64,000 nucleotides of DNA from Pestalotiopsis fici W106-1. Lineage: Eukaryota > Ascomycota > Sordariomycetes > Amphisphaeriales > Sporocadaceae. Made by a program: the position numbers and the translations under genes. Location: contig NW_006917091.1 of NCBI RefSeq assembly GCF_000516985.1, positions 244,285 to 308,284 of the forward strand, in the 5' to 3' direction. The first letter of the stretch is position 1, and each line of letters opens with the position of its first letter. Below, one piece after another: positions 47,173-58,173 of the stretch. Under the pieces are notes generated by a model. The model searched no databases and was not told where the DNA came from. It was given only the letters and a program-made list of their open reading frames with translations.

Positions 47173-47701
47173 TTTCACTTTATCTTTTCAATGCATGTCG
47201 ATAAGAGAATCAGAGTGCAAAACATCTGAAAGAGGTCGAATTACTGAAAGGGCGAAACTCAACAATGGCGCGCGCGCCCGCCTCGCCTCAGGGCATTTAG
47301 GGCCCATAGACTAGCGTAAAGAGCTGACACGGGCGCTACGGAGCGCCACTACTCATACGTGCTTACTGGCGTCACTACTAAACTCTATTACAAGTCAGCG
47401 CAATCAATCCTCCGTTCGAGAATCGGGCGTGCTATTACGCAACCTGTATCTTGGTTTTTGGTAGAGCCGCACTGCAAGCTGTCGCTACGACAAGTAGCAA
47501 ACGGTGGATTGACCATATTATAAATGTACACGATTTTCTTGCCATTATGCTGCCTCGAATCCACGAAGAGTGCCCGAGTCAAACGCCTGCCTTCGTTTGG
47601 TTTTATCTCCACCTCATGTGAAAGAGAACCTCCCGGTCAGGAATACACTGGAGTTCGACCGTCCATCATATTGTCCTTCAAGTGGAATGTTGACCACATG
47701 T
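47173..47701. other. Intergenic
   Basis: About 530 bp between the promoter side of the scytalone-dehydratase-like gene and the 3' end of the next MFS gene. It contains a GCGCGCGC-type run near 47267-47276. No gene is supported. Confidence 0.5.
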
Positions 47702-49329
47702 TCACTTCTTCCGCAAAGCTCGACCCTTCCAGTGGATGAACATGATTGGTAAGATTGCACACATTGCGATGATTCCTGCCATCAAACCACCGCTTCCACT
47801 AAGCCCAATACTGGAGAACATATATGGGAACCAGAAGGGACCTGTAGAGATTAGCATGGGCCTCTAACCATCAATAGTGTGACATACCGATGAAACCCCA
47901 TGTGCTGCGCACGAAATTGATGAACACTCCAATACTAGCCGCAAGTTCGTCGTGACAATCTACCGCATATGTCACGAGCACCGTAGAAATGACCTGATTC
48001 CCAAATGCTGCTATGCCAAGACCAACAACTGGCGTTACGTTGTACGACTGCAGTCTGTCCACCTGTACGGTGAATACAACGAGGCCACAGATCACCGCTG
48101 CAAACCCTATGTAACTCACCCACAGGCGATCCTCGGGCGTGACTTTGCGTGATCTAGTATTGCGTTTATGCTGATAACGCATCCATTGATCACTTCCAAG
48201 TCCACCAAGGACTTCTCCAACCAGCGATCCAACAATAATGCCGATGAACTGCAAGCCAATTTGCTGGACGTTAAACTCGAACTTTGGTGTGAATATCTGG
48301 GGTATCTCAACAGTAGCAAGGATGCTAGCAAAGTTGAAAACGATGGCATATGCAACCGCGGGAATAACAATATGTGGGTAGGATGCCAGCTTGAGCGGAG
48401 AGACAAAATCTGAAGCAACAATGTGTGGTTGCCCTCCGAGCCGAAAATTTAAACGATCATGCCAGAAAGTGCGCTTCTTGTTGAGCTTGACTCCTCCCTC
48501 CCTGGCAAACAGCGTCTCCGGGGAGAAGATGAAGTAGGCAATACATTGCACGCCGTTCGTGATGGCAAAGATCCAGTAGATCCACTTCCAGCTGTCCGTC
48601 GCATAAGCCACAAAGCCTAAAAGGAAGGGCCCGGTCGGTGCACTAGAAGTCCAGCTTAAGTACCTAGTTGTGGCAATAGTATTTGATTGGCCACTCACCC
48701 TAGTGTTACCATGAGCGTCCATATGCCCATCTTTTGCCCTCTGTTCTCGGCAAAAAATGTCTCGGCAACCACAACGCTGCTGATTGCAATCGCCGGGGAG
48801 ATGAAGAAGGCCACCAGGATCCGGGTCACGACCTGGGCGGCATAGGTGCGACTCTCGGCGCAGCCAATGTTGCATATCATGGAGCAAGACGTCGAGATCA
48901 GCCAAATCGGTCTCCGGCCCCAGCGATCAGAAACGGGCTTCCAGAAAAGGGGCGACAGTCCCAAAATCAGAACCTGCGCGCTGGTCAAGTAGGACGCCTG
49001 GGAGATTGTGATCCCAAAGTCCCTGACAAACAGCTCGTAGGCAGGGATAATTCCAGCCGCTATAAACGTCGTCATCATGGCATGGAAGGCGATTAAGAAG
49101 AGGTTCAGGTTTTTCTGTCGCCATCAGCCCGGATTCTGCCTCGCTATGCGTGGGGATATACCTTCCAATCGGGCCAGTTGAGAGGATCCGCCGGATCTCT
49201 GCTTGGAAATGGGTGAAGCTCCAATGTCTTGTGTCGGGACAGCAGATAATCCCTGTGCTCTGGATCCAGAACTCCTGTCTTGTTCTCAACCTCAGGGCCT
49301 GCCTCAGTTATCACGTCTACGTTCGCCAT
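47702..49329 (-). CDS. MFS transporter, DHA1-like
   Basis: Four exons (49329-49162, 49114-48699, 48642-47888, 47841-47702) encode 492 residues. The N-terminus has the fungal DHA1 lead-in LHPFPSRDPADPLNWPDWKK. TM2-TM3 holds motif A as PVSDRWGRRPIWLIS, and TM4-TM5 follows with GAPTGPFLLGFVA (motif C region). After the central loop come TM7-12, ending in a short basic tail. By family it is a proton-driven exporter or importer of small molecules. It may serve the neighbouring oxidase/dehydratase-like genes, but this is only proximity. Confidence 0.9.
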
Positions 49330-49711
49330 CTCTTGTTATGACTGCAAAATATGCCTATAATGCAATATGGACAGCACTTGTGGCAGTGGAAAACAGTCGG
49401 AAGTTTATTCAAATAGAGAAGATATAATAGATCATCGTCTCATGCAATATAGAGCGTTTGAAAACCGTTTTCCGGAGAGCGTCTTGAGCCACATGTTTTG
49501 AAATATAAGTTCTCTGTTGAACTATTCTTTTGTATACGTTGACAAAGAGGCAGGCATTCGCGAGCATCGGAAGAAAGAGGCCCCTACGCGGGATTAAGTA
49601 TGCCCCATCCCACGGCTTCGGTAGTTTGGAGGTATGAAACATGTAGGGTAGCCCTCGGCTGTATATATCATTTGTGAATGAAAACGGGGTCCATAATTCT
49701 GCAGACTTGCA

Positions 49712-49733
49712 GCCGCGGGGGTCTGCCCGCGGC
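49712..49733. repeat. GC-rich hairpin, 8-bp arms
   Basis: GCCGCGGG and CCCGCGGC face each other across a 6-nt loop. An overlapping GCAGAC/GTCTGC pair lies just to the left. It could form a stable stem in DNA or RNA; no function is assigned. Confidence 0.7.
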
Positions 49734-49839
49734 TAGGCAGACATCAAATTGCCGTGCCAGGGACGGACAATCTCCTTGTGCATGATATAGTGATGAAGAA
49801 ACATTTGAGTAGGACGGATACCGGCACAACTACTTGGCA

Positions 49840-49965
49840 CCCCGGACTTTGTGGATATTTCTTAATCCGGGGCAACACACTAACCATCCCCAGCTCTCGC
49901 CGACCGATTGATATCCGGGGTTTTGTGGGTGTTTCTTCATCCGGGGCAGCAACGCTAGCCATCCC
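49840..49965 (+). repeat. Diverged 51-bp direct duplication, RIP-like
   Basis: Copies at 49840-49890 and 49915-49965 share TTTGTGG, TTTCTT, ATCCGGGGCA and CCATCCC in the same order. Over the aligned part (from TTTGTGG on), five of the six substitutions are G in the right copy and A in the left copy, as C-to-T mutation on the other strand would give. A remnant of a repeat hit by repeat-induced point mutation is a plausible reading. Confidence 0.65.
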
Positions 49966-50505
49966 GAAACCCGGTCGCAATGCATCATGTTGCGGGGGTA
50001 TTGTGCCGGGGCGACCTGCAATGACACTCTAACCCCAGTTTGCAAAAGCTTGTGTTGCGATCCCGCAATTTTAGGTCCGCAGTTCTACTTAGCGAGTACG
50101 CGTTTGCAATCTCAGATATCCAATAACCTTAATTCACATGTGAGGATACACAAGCGATAGATGGTGGATGATGAATCCCATTCACCGGGGTGGTATATCA
50201 CACCAATCAACGCCATATGCGATGTATGGGGGCTCTCAGTAAACAGCAGGGGCTACCCAAATACGCCTGCACCTCAATAAAACCGAGAAACGGGTAAGAT
50301 TGAACAGCACATCACTCAGTTGACACCCAAATCAGACTAGTTCAAGCTCCAATAGGAAGGCAACACCTTTTCTAATAACATTTAATCCGGGCCGTCACCT
50401 GTATTTCTCAGCTCAATACCTGACGTTTCAGTGGCTAGATACTTGAACACCTGGCCTTTCGGGGTTGAGGCCGCCCCATGAAAGCTCTCGGGTTAAGCCG
50501 AGCGC

Positions 50506-50547
50506 TGCACCCCGTATATCACTGCATGCAGTGATATACGGGGTGCA
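50506..50547. repeat. 42-bp perfect palindrome
   Basis: TGCACCCCGTATATCACTGC followed by A forms a 21-nt arm. The next 21 bases are its exact reverse complement with no spacer. It lies about 310 bp upstream of the tannase-family ATG. Confidence 0.9.
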
Positions 50548-50583
50548 AGTCCAGACCACGCTCCAGGCGGTATCGGGTATGAC

Positions 50584-50605
50584 CGTGGAGTGCAGCCACT
50601 CCACG
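50584..50605. repeat. Hairpin, 9-bp arms
   Basis: CGTGGAGTG and CACTCCACG flank the 4-nt loop CAGC, 37 bp to the right of the 42-bp palindrome. Confidence 0.8.
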
Positions 50606-50856
50606 TAAAGCAATACCTTGAAGACGCAAGCGATGGATCGGCAAATCCCTTGCAATTGTCCCGCTTAGAAATTAACGATTTTAATACCCTCGGTTTATGC
50701 AAACTTTCTCTCGGTAGATGATAATTATACCAAAGAAATATGATTATATAGCGTAACCAGGAACTCGTAGAGGCCTGTCTGAATATACGAGTAACAAATC
50801 TCTCCACGACAACAATCACAGTCTGTCGATAATCGTGTCAGTCGAGGAATTTGACC

Positions 50857-52314
50857 ATGAGATACATCAACGCGCTCGTGAGCCTGGCTCTGGCGACTCT
50901 CACCCTTGTTCATGGCGAATCCTTTAGCCCGGTCATTAGTTGCGAGGAAATAAGTGCCCCAAAGGTCGATAATGCTACGGTCACTGGTATCTCAACCAAC
51001 GATACAGCCGATTACTGCGCCGTTACCGTCTATCTCACACATGGAAACTCTTCGGATAATGTCAAGGTACTAACCTGGCTCCCGACGGTATGGAATGGGA
51101 GATATCAGGGCACAGGCGGCGGAGGTCTTTCCGCTGGCGGTTCAGACACAAACCTGATACTGCCAGTACAGCAAGGTTACGCTGCCAGTACCACGGATGC
51201 GGGCTTGCCAAACTCAATCAACGGCTCAGTGTGGGCCAATAACAGTCAACTAATCGAGAACTTTGCCTATCTGTCCATTCATCAGATGACTCTCACGGGC
51301 AAGGCATTGGTTGAGGAGTATTATGGCAAGCAAGCCGAGTACTCGTACTGGAATGGGTGCTCGCAAGGTGGACGCCAAGGATACATGGAGGCCCAACGGT
51401 ACCCGAGCGATTATGATGGAATCTTTGCGGCATCTCCAGCCATCAACTACGACACATTCCAGGTGGCCGAGGTTTGGCCATATGTCGTACAGAATGTCAT
51501 AGGCGACTGGGTGCCCACCTGTGCCCTGGATACTCTCACTCAGGCCGCGGTCGACTTTTGCGATGCCGATGACGGAGCACTGGATGGCATCGTTGCTGAC
51601 CCAAATACCTGCAAATTCGACGCAACGACGTGGATCGGCAAGCAGACAAGCTGTTCAGGCAACGAAACGATTTTGACTGCACAGCATGCGGCCGTCTTCA
51701 ATAGCACCACTCACGGCCCGGTCGATCTTGACGGCAATAGACTGTTCTCGGGAATCGCACTGGGCACCAACCTGAGCACTTTCACAAGCAATCCCCCATT
51801 CACCTTTATGGCGGCGTGGATAGCAGATTTCGTTCTGGAAGATCCATCCTTCGACTTTGCCACGCTAGACTATACAACGTTTCCCGAGGTCTTTAACTTG
51901 TCAGTCGCCAAGTACGAGACACTGATCGGCACTAGGAACCCAGACATGTCACCCTTCAAGGAAGCCGGCGGCAAACTGTTGACGTGGCATGGGTACTCGG
52001 ATGGACTGATTGGCGGGAACGGCACGGTGCAGTACCGCGAGAGCGTACAGCAGGCCATGGGAGGGGTTGATGAAGTAAACGACTTCTATCGCCTCTTCAT
52101 GGCCCCGGGCGTCGGGCATTGCGGAAGAGGGTACGGCGCCATCCCGGTGGATCCCTTTGACGCCCTTGTTGCGTGGGTTGAGAACGGCACCGTCCCCGAA
52201 ACGCTGGCTGCGAGTGGAGCCAACTTCACGCGGAACCTGTGCTCCTATCCGCTGTCCTTGACATACACAGGAGACGGGGATATTGACGATGCGGAGAGCT
52301 GGACTTGCACGTAG
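50857..52314 (+). CDS. Secreted tannase / feruloyl-esterase family hydrolase
   Basis: Intronless, 485 residues from the ATG at 50857. A signal peptide (MRYINALVSLALATLTLVHG) precedes the tannase-family fold. Hallmarks are WNGRYQGTGGGG, YSYWNGCSQGGRQG with the nucleophile Ser, ASPAINYDTF and the distal GVGHCGRGYGA with the catalytic His. Paired cysteines around the Ser and His motifs (the CS-D-HC arrangement of the family) are present. About ten sequons fit secretion. It probably cleaves gallate, ferulate or related phenolic esters from plant material. The 5' flank contains unusual palindromes, and the gene converges on the urea-carboxylase-like gene. Confidence 0.94.
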   Translation: MRYINALVSLALATLTLVHGESFSPVISCEEISAPKVDNATVTGISTNDTADYCAVTVYLTHGNSSDNVKVLTWLPTVWNGRYQGTGGGGLSAGGSDTNLILPVQQGYAASTTDAGLPNSINGSVWANNSQLIENFAYLSIHQMTLTGKALVEEYYGKQAEYSYWNGCSQGGRQGYMEAQRYPSDYDGIFAASPAINYDTFQVAEVWPYVVQNVIGDWVPTCALDTLTQAAVDFCDADDGALDGIVADPNTCKFDATTWIGKQTSCSGNETILTAQHAAVFNSTTHGPVDLDGNRLFSGIALGTNLSTFTSNPPFTFMAAWIADFVLEDPSFDFATLDYTTFPEVFNLSVAKYETLIGTRNPDMSPFKEAGGKLLTWHGYSDGLIGGNGTVQYRESVQQAMGGVDEVNDFYRLFMAPGVGHCGRGYGAIPVDPFDALVAWVENGTVPETLAASGANFTRNLCSYPLSLTYTGDGDIDDAESWTCT

Positions 52315-52663
52315 TGAGCGAGCAAGGGGTGGATGACGAGGCTTCAGCTCATGCCTGGCTGGTGCGCTAACTTCCCTCACCCTTGCCAGTCGCTTCAGCA
52401 AGAATTAGTTTCGTACCTATAACAATATATGGTGTTCTGACTACTACCTGACCTCCCACTGGGAAGCCTCGTGTTTATCAAGGTGGTACGTTTATATTAA
52501 AGCTTAAAACTGGTCTAATATCGATGTCAAGCGTGTGATGTACTCAATCGATGCTCTGCGCCTCGAGTTTTGACAAGGTTCAAGCAATCATCTTATAATC
52601 CCGTCTGCCTGTTCAATATGCACCTTCATAGGAAATACTGTACGATAGCTTGTCTAGCTGAAT
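52315..52663. other. Intergenic between convergent genes
   Basis: About 350 bp of 3' flanks; no gene seen. Confidence 0.5.
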
Positions 52664-55600
52664 CTATGATACTCTTACAACGATGCAAGCTTGACCCGCC
52701 TCGACTGACTGCCCGGGCTGAATCAAGGTTTTGTAAATCGTCGCAGCATCTAAGTCGTCTGCCACATTGACATTGATTTCCATCTCCATCGCCTCCAGAA
52801 TTGTAATCGTCTGTCCCTTTCGAATAATATCTCCTTCTTGTGCAAATACTTTCCACACATTAGCATTTACCGGCGACTCGATGACACGATTTGCTGGATC
52901 TGTAAATGTGTCAGTGGGGACAATTACTAAACCGAGACTGCAATGATACCCAGAGGGGCCACCATGAACTCACCTTCTAGTAGCTTCTGCAGCTCGCCTG
53001 GATCTGTCTCGTTTGACTTCTTCTCGGCAATCCATTCTTCCAATAGCTTGTTCTCTAGAACAGCCATTTTTGCTTGAGCTAAAGCGATTCTCTCCTGAGT
53101 CCGCTGCACCTCGTCCTGCGTCTCGCGCAAGAGCACATTATGCGCACCCATGTCAAAGACATCAGCTTCATACTCGAATTGATAACTACCAGCTCTGAAC
53201 TTCAGCATTTGACGATCGTACTCTTCCTCGGATACCTCATAGTAGGTGATGAGATCCATGTCTTCAAACATCCAGGGCCGAGTCTCACTGAAGCCGTCTT
53301 TGGAGCCGTAGACATCGACTCCGGGCATTGTCATTCCGAGCGGCATAAAACCGCCAGGACTATCGACCGGGTAAACTGCAATGGCACAACCACCCCAGGA
53401 AAACGTCCCTGCTGGTGTAAATGTGCGACTAGGATTCATCTTGGGTGCTCGCAGCCGATGTCGTGGATCCACAGGAAGACTTTCGGGCAGCGCCATGAAG
53501 AAACCCACGCCAATAACGACAGACTCGAGGCTGAGTAGCACCCTTTTCAGCTCATCCGTTGTGAGCCCGTTATTCGCTGCAAGAAACTCAAAGGGATCGG
53601 GTAGGTAGCTTGCTTTGCTCCGCTGATTCGTCATGTACCGCTCCATCATTGCATCAATCTTCTTGTGCTGAAAGGTCACGGGGACACGGAAGCGCCTATT
53701 AGGAAACTTGGCCATACTCATGTCGCCAAACGATTTCTCCATATCCAGAAGTATGCCCAAGAGGCGTGTTCTGGACAGTTGAAGGCCGTCGTAGTAGATC
53801 ATCAACGAATTTCCGCACCCCACCATGTTCAAGATATGCAACCGATCGTCTTTGGAGGATGAACTCTTGGCCATCATGGCTTCAATACTCCTCCTCAAAG
53901 CAGTGGCGCGGCACTTGTGATTCAGGTCCGGCTTGCCGTCTCCATACTCAACCAGCAGAAAGTCATCGCCACCCGCTCTGTATGTGGCCAGTGGGCTGGA
54001 ATCTGTTGCCTCGATCACATGCAGAAGGTCAAATCCGGTCTCTGCGGTCTCGGGTGCCAGCGGAAGGTCTGTAAACATTGGGACTATCGTCCAATCACCA
54101 TCACCAATGGCACTGCAAATTGCCTCAACAAAGCTCTCATTTCTTCTTCGACATTCAAGGGCACCCTCTAGTGTGACAAGGCGGAAGCGTATGCGATCGC
54201 CTGAACGCACTTGTCCCAATTTCCAAAAGTCCGCTTTGATCACAGTCGAGCTGCAGATGAAACCTCCAAAGTCGGGACAATCGACGGGAAATATGACGGG
54301 CTCGTCACCGGTCCAGTTGAGTCCGCCAATGGGATAACCATATTCAAAAACATTGCTGGGATGCGATCCCCCCTCTCCTCCATCCGAGCGTGCAAACTTG
54401 GGGCGAGGGCCAATGAGTCGCATTCCTCCTCGTGCAGCATTATGACTGACTTGCCATTCGGTCGAGGTGATCATCCTGATATCTTCGGTTGTGAGATAAC
54501 CAGTCTCATAAGGACCCGACATGACTTGAATATCCCAGCAGTCGTATTGGTACCGAGGCAATAGTTTCGAGGGAACCGAAACAGGCTCCATTGCAGCAAG
54601 TGACGTGGCTGCAGATATCCGGAGAAAGTCACCTGCCCGGAGAGCACGGCCCTGGTAGCCACCGACAGTGACCATGGGGTTCGTAGACTTGCTACCAAAC
54701 CACTCAGCCACATTGAGAAACCCTCCGTAGACGGCAAGATACAAGCGGCAACCTTGCGCAAGCTTGCCAATTTTGATTCTTTGACCTGCCTGGATACGCA
54801 CGCGGATCCACAGAGGCAGTTCAGTAGAGTCCACGGAGGCCTGAACAGGGGGACCGCATAGTGCAATGATGGCGTCTCCGAGAAATAGCAATTCAGGCCC
54901 GGTCAGCGTAATCTCGAGAGCCTCGGTGCCAACGGAATTCCCGACCAAACTATTCGCGATGCGAAAGGCGATGGGATCCATAGGGCCAGCATGGCCGAAT
55001 CCGTGTCCAACGGTTGGACGCCCGGGGTAATCTTGGATCAATGTTTGTGAGCCACCGGCCACAACATCGATGGCAGCTGGAACATAGCTGAAAGTATCCA
55101 GGGTTCTAGTCAGTGTGCTCCCTGTGCCAAAATCATCCGATTCGACGACCTTCAGCAGAAAGTCAAGATTCGTCGGGGGCCCACACACTTGACTGCCTTT
55201 GAGTATTTTTATCAATTCCGAAATAGCTTGTTGACGCGATGGTGCATGATGCATTATCTTGGCCAGGAGTGGGTCGTACATGGAGCTGATGACATTTCCA
55301 GAGCGTACCCAAGTATCGATTCTCGATTGTTCATGAAGTTCCCAAGTGACTTGCTGTAGTAGTCCAGGGCTGGGTGCAAAGTTGCGAGCAGGATTCTCGG
55401 CATAGACGCGCGCCTCGATTGCATGACCTCGAGGCTCAAGGCATTGAGCTTGTAAGTTACTCAACTCCTGCGCATCAAGGCCACCCGATCCACCGAGTTG
55501 ACGATCTGCCTGTTTCAACATCAAGTGAACCAGATCTACAGCATAGCACATCTCGGTGACACCGTGCTCAACCTGCAGGCGAGTGTTCATCTCGAGAAAG

Positions 55601-56602
55601 TAGTGATTCCCAGTATGGTCGTCCACAAGGTATTCCACTGTACCCGCTGAGCCATATGAAATTCTCTCGCCGAGACTAATAGCATCTTTCGTCAGTTTTT
55701 GACGAAGGCTAGGATTGCGCTCCACGAATGGACTCGGACATTCTTCAATGACCTTCTGATGCCTTCTTTGTATGGAGCACTCTCGTTCTCCAATGCTAAT
55801 GACGTGTCCTTGGGCGTTTCCAAAGATTTGGACTTCAATGTGCCGGCTATCAGGGTAGTATTTCTCAAGAAACACTCCAGAGTTCTTGAACAGGGTAGTG
55901 CCTCTAGATTGGACTTGCTCAAAGCTCTGCTTGACGTCCTGCTCATTCTGGCAAACCATCAAGCCCATTCCTCCACCGCCGGCAGTTGCCTTGAGCATGA
56001 CTGGAAATCCAAGCTTTTGCGCCGCGGTCACAGCATCACCAGCAGACTCCAAGAGGCCCTTGGATCCCGGAATGACGGGGACGCCCGCTTCCACGGCAAG
56101 TTCTCTTGCAGTGTGTTTCAAGCCCATCATTTCAATGGTCTCTGCAGAAGGGCCAACAAATGTCAGGCCAGCAGCGACTACGAGGCGCACAAACTCTGCG
56201 TTCTCAGAGAGAAATCCATAGCCTGGTATAATGGCCTGTGCACCCTTTTGCTTTGCGATTGAAATGATTTGTTCTCTGTCATCAGACATTAGCAGCTGGG
56301 CAGGGGAAACTCAATCAATGAATACTTGCCCGTCCAAATATGCAGTACTTGCATCGCCTGATAATAGTTGGGCCTCGTCAGCTGCAATGACATGCTGCGA
56401 CTCGGCATCTACATCCGTGTATATCGCAATGGTTTTTATTTGTAGCTCCCTGGAGATGCATGTCAGCGAGTTTTGCGATGAGGCTCGTATTTATCTTTGC
56501 GACAGCGGAAATAAGGTCTGAATGCACTCACCTTGCCCCACGAATCAAACGACATGCTATCTCTCCTCTGTTGGCCACTAGAACAGAGCGCAGGGAATCC
56601 AT
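52664..56602 (-). CDS. Urea-carboxylase-like multidomain protein (BC-KipA/PxpC-KipI/PxpB-biotinyl), biotin lysine replaced by Glu
   Basis: Four exons (56602-56532, 56449-56330, 56275-52974, 52899-52664) encode 1242 residues. Intron 2 is GC-AG and restores the YLDGEQIISIAK junction. Residues 1-450 are a biotin carboxylase with a complete active site: KATAGGGGMG, Lys238 in QRRHQKVIEE, and Glu292, Asn294, Arg296, Gln298 and Glu300 in EMNTRLQVEH. AHS2 (KipA/PxpC-type) spans about 465-775 (GGSQTLIQDYPGRPTVGHGF). AHS1 (KipI/PxpB-type) spans about 785-1090 (NPSRTFTPAGTFSWGG). The C-terminal biotinyl domain (1165-1242) reads ILEAMEMEINV. The biotin acceptor, Lys in EAMKM, is Glu1203 (codon GAG, 52784-52786). 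The Dur1,2-type N-terminal allophanate hydrolase is absent. It is divergent from a PxpA homologue. Either an inactivated or biotin-independent carboxylase, or a lactam/oxoprolinase hub, is possible. Confidence 0.92.
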
Positions 56603-57158
56603 GATGCCGAGCAAAACGATGCAATACAAGCTATCAAATAAAGTTTATGTCAAGGCTTACACCGTTTAGCACGGAGCACGGTTTGATCCTCAATGACACG
56701 AGGTAATAATAGTCGCAAGTTTACTACAGCCCCAATACCAGATCTTGTCTACAGCTGTGACTGTCGGTTGCAGCCTTTTGAGGGGAATGTCTCAAGTGTT
56801 GGAGTCGCAATGGAGCATAAAACTTCCTATTCGAGATTGGTAGTGGTCACTCGAGTGCAGATCTTAACGTTTACGGTCCATTCTATTCGTGCATTATCGC
56901 CAGTCGACTTGGGGTTTCGGGCCACATCCGATGCATTGGCTACCCGCTAACCCGCCCAGCATAATCACCCCGCATACACCAACTCTAACGCCTATCTCGA
57001 GATGAGACCTTGACCTAACTCCCGGTTCTCGGCATCGCGACGTCATTATTTATTGACACTTTCTCGATTTCAGTGGTGAAGTTGTTGTAGTATCTTGATA
57101 ATAACCGCTGATTCAAGTGCAGCATCTCTGCTGGTGGACTATTGGAGAACTATCAAAA
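56603..57158. promoter_or_regulatory. Divergent promoter with five GATA-factor motifs
   Basis: The 556-bp interval between the carboxylase-like gene and the pxpA-like gene contains HGATAR matches on either strand near 56631 (CTATCA), 56894 (TTATCG), 56992 (CTATCT), 57096 (TGATAA) and 57150 (CTATCA). Clusters of such sites are bound by nitrogen regulators of the AreA/NIT2 type in filamentous fungi. Co-regulation of both genes under nitrogen limitation is inferred. Confidence 0.5.
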
Positions 57159-57979
57159 ATGCCTCCAACCCGGCATAAAGCATTCATCAACGTGGACATG
57201 GGCGAGGCCTATGGCAATTATGTTTGCGGCCCAGATGAAGAGTTACTCCCCATGATTGATCACGCAAATGTGGCTTGCGGATTTCAGTAAGCCTGCACCA
57301 GACCAGATGCGATACACTAGCGCAAATTCGTCTAACCACCAACAGTGCCGGCGATCCCCTCATTATGAAGCAGACCGTCGCTCTGTGCAAGGCTCACAAT
57401 GTCAAAATTGGTGCACACCCGGGACTCCCAGACGTTCAAGGCTTTGGTCGACGTGAGATGAAGCTTACTCCCGAAGAGCACACGGCCAACATCATCTACC
57501 AAGTCGGCGCTCTGCAAGGATTCCTCACCGCAGAGGGCGTCGAGATGCACCACGTCAAGCCTCATGGAGTCTTGTATGGTATGATGCTACGAGATCTCGA
57601 GGTGGCACGTGCTGTTTGGGCAGGCGTGCCCAAGGGTATGCGCGTCTTTGGTCTCGCCGGTACGCACATGGAAACCGCGGCGTTGGAGGCGGGGCTCGAG
57701 TTTTGGGCGGAATATTATGGTGATGTAAAGTATCGCGCAGATGGAACACTTATTGTCGATCGCAAGAAGAAGCCTTGGTTGATTGACGATGTCAAGGAGC
57801 ACGTCAGGAGCCAAGTTGAGCAAAGCAAGGTCAAGGCTGTCACCGGGGAGATGATAGACCTACCGGTCAAGGAATATCCCACCAGCACATGCTGTCATTC
57901 TGACTCGCCTGGCTGTGTCGAGATAGTAAAGGCCACCCGAGAGATTGTCGACTCTTTCAACGCTGCACGGGGTCTCTAA
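57159..57979 (+). CDS. LamB/YcsF family protein, 5-oxoprolinase subunit A (PxpA) homologue
   Basis: Two exons (57159-57286, 57346-57979) encode 253 residues, the usual family length. The conserved blocks are INVDMGEAYGNYVCGPDEELL, HANVACGFHAGDP (split by the intron), GAHPGLPDVQGFGRR, HHVKPHGVLYG and EVARAVWAG. In bacteria PxpA works with PxpB and PxpC to open 5-oxoproline to glutamate with ATP. Here PxpB- and PxpC-like domains occur in the carboxylase-like protein encoded on the other side of the shared promoter. No signal peptide is seen; a cytosolic location is likely. The tail (CCHSDSPGCVEIVKATREIV) also fits the family's C-terminal region. 5-Oxoproline or a related lactam is the suggested substrate. 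Confidence 0.95.
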
Positions 57980-58173
57980 TGTATAGCATTCCTCCGATTT
58001 GAATGATGATTCCATTATTCCATACACACCAAGAACAGTCCCTGAAAGAACTACGAGTACCGAGGCCAAGGGCCAGTTGTACAGTCACAGGAAATGGTCT
58101 TTCTCATTGAAAAGGTAGGTCATTTATTAAAAGTCATGAAAGTCTTCAAAGTAGCTCCAGATGTACCCAAATC

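Larger units (their letters stand above)
49330..50856. other. Gene-poor stretch with palindromes and a diverged duplication
   Basis: About 1.5 kb without a supported gene. It contains a GC-rich hairpin at 49712-49733, a pair of 51-bp diverged direct repeats at 49840-49965, a 42-bp perfect palindrome at 50506-50547 and a 9-bp-arm hairpin at 50584-50605. The right end is the promoter of the tannase-family gene. Confidence 0.6.

Noticed and set aside
56276..56289. Internal ATG at 56289 as the start of the carboxylase-like protein
   Set aside because: It would remove the first part of the biotin-carboxylase fold (SVLVANRGEIACRLIRGARE); two upstream exons restore it in frame.
52664..56602. Calling the large protein a normal urea carboxylase
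   Set aside because: The domain order fits, but the biotin lysine is missing and the gene partner is a PxpA homologue, so the specific function was not assigned.
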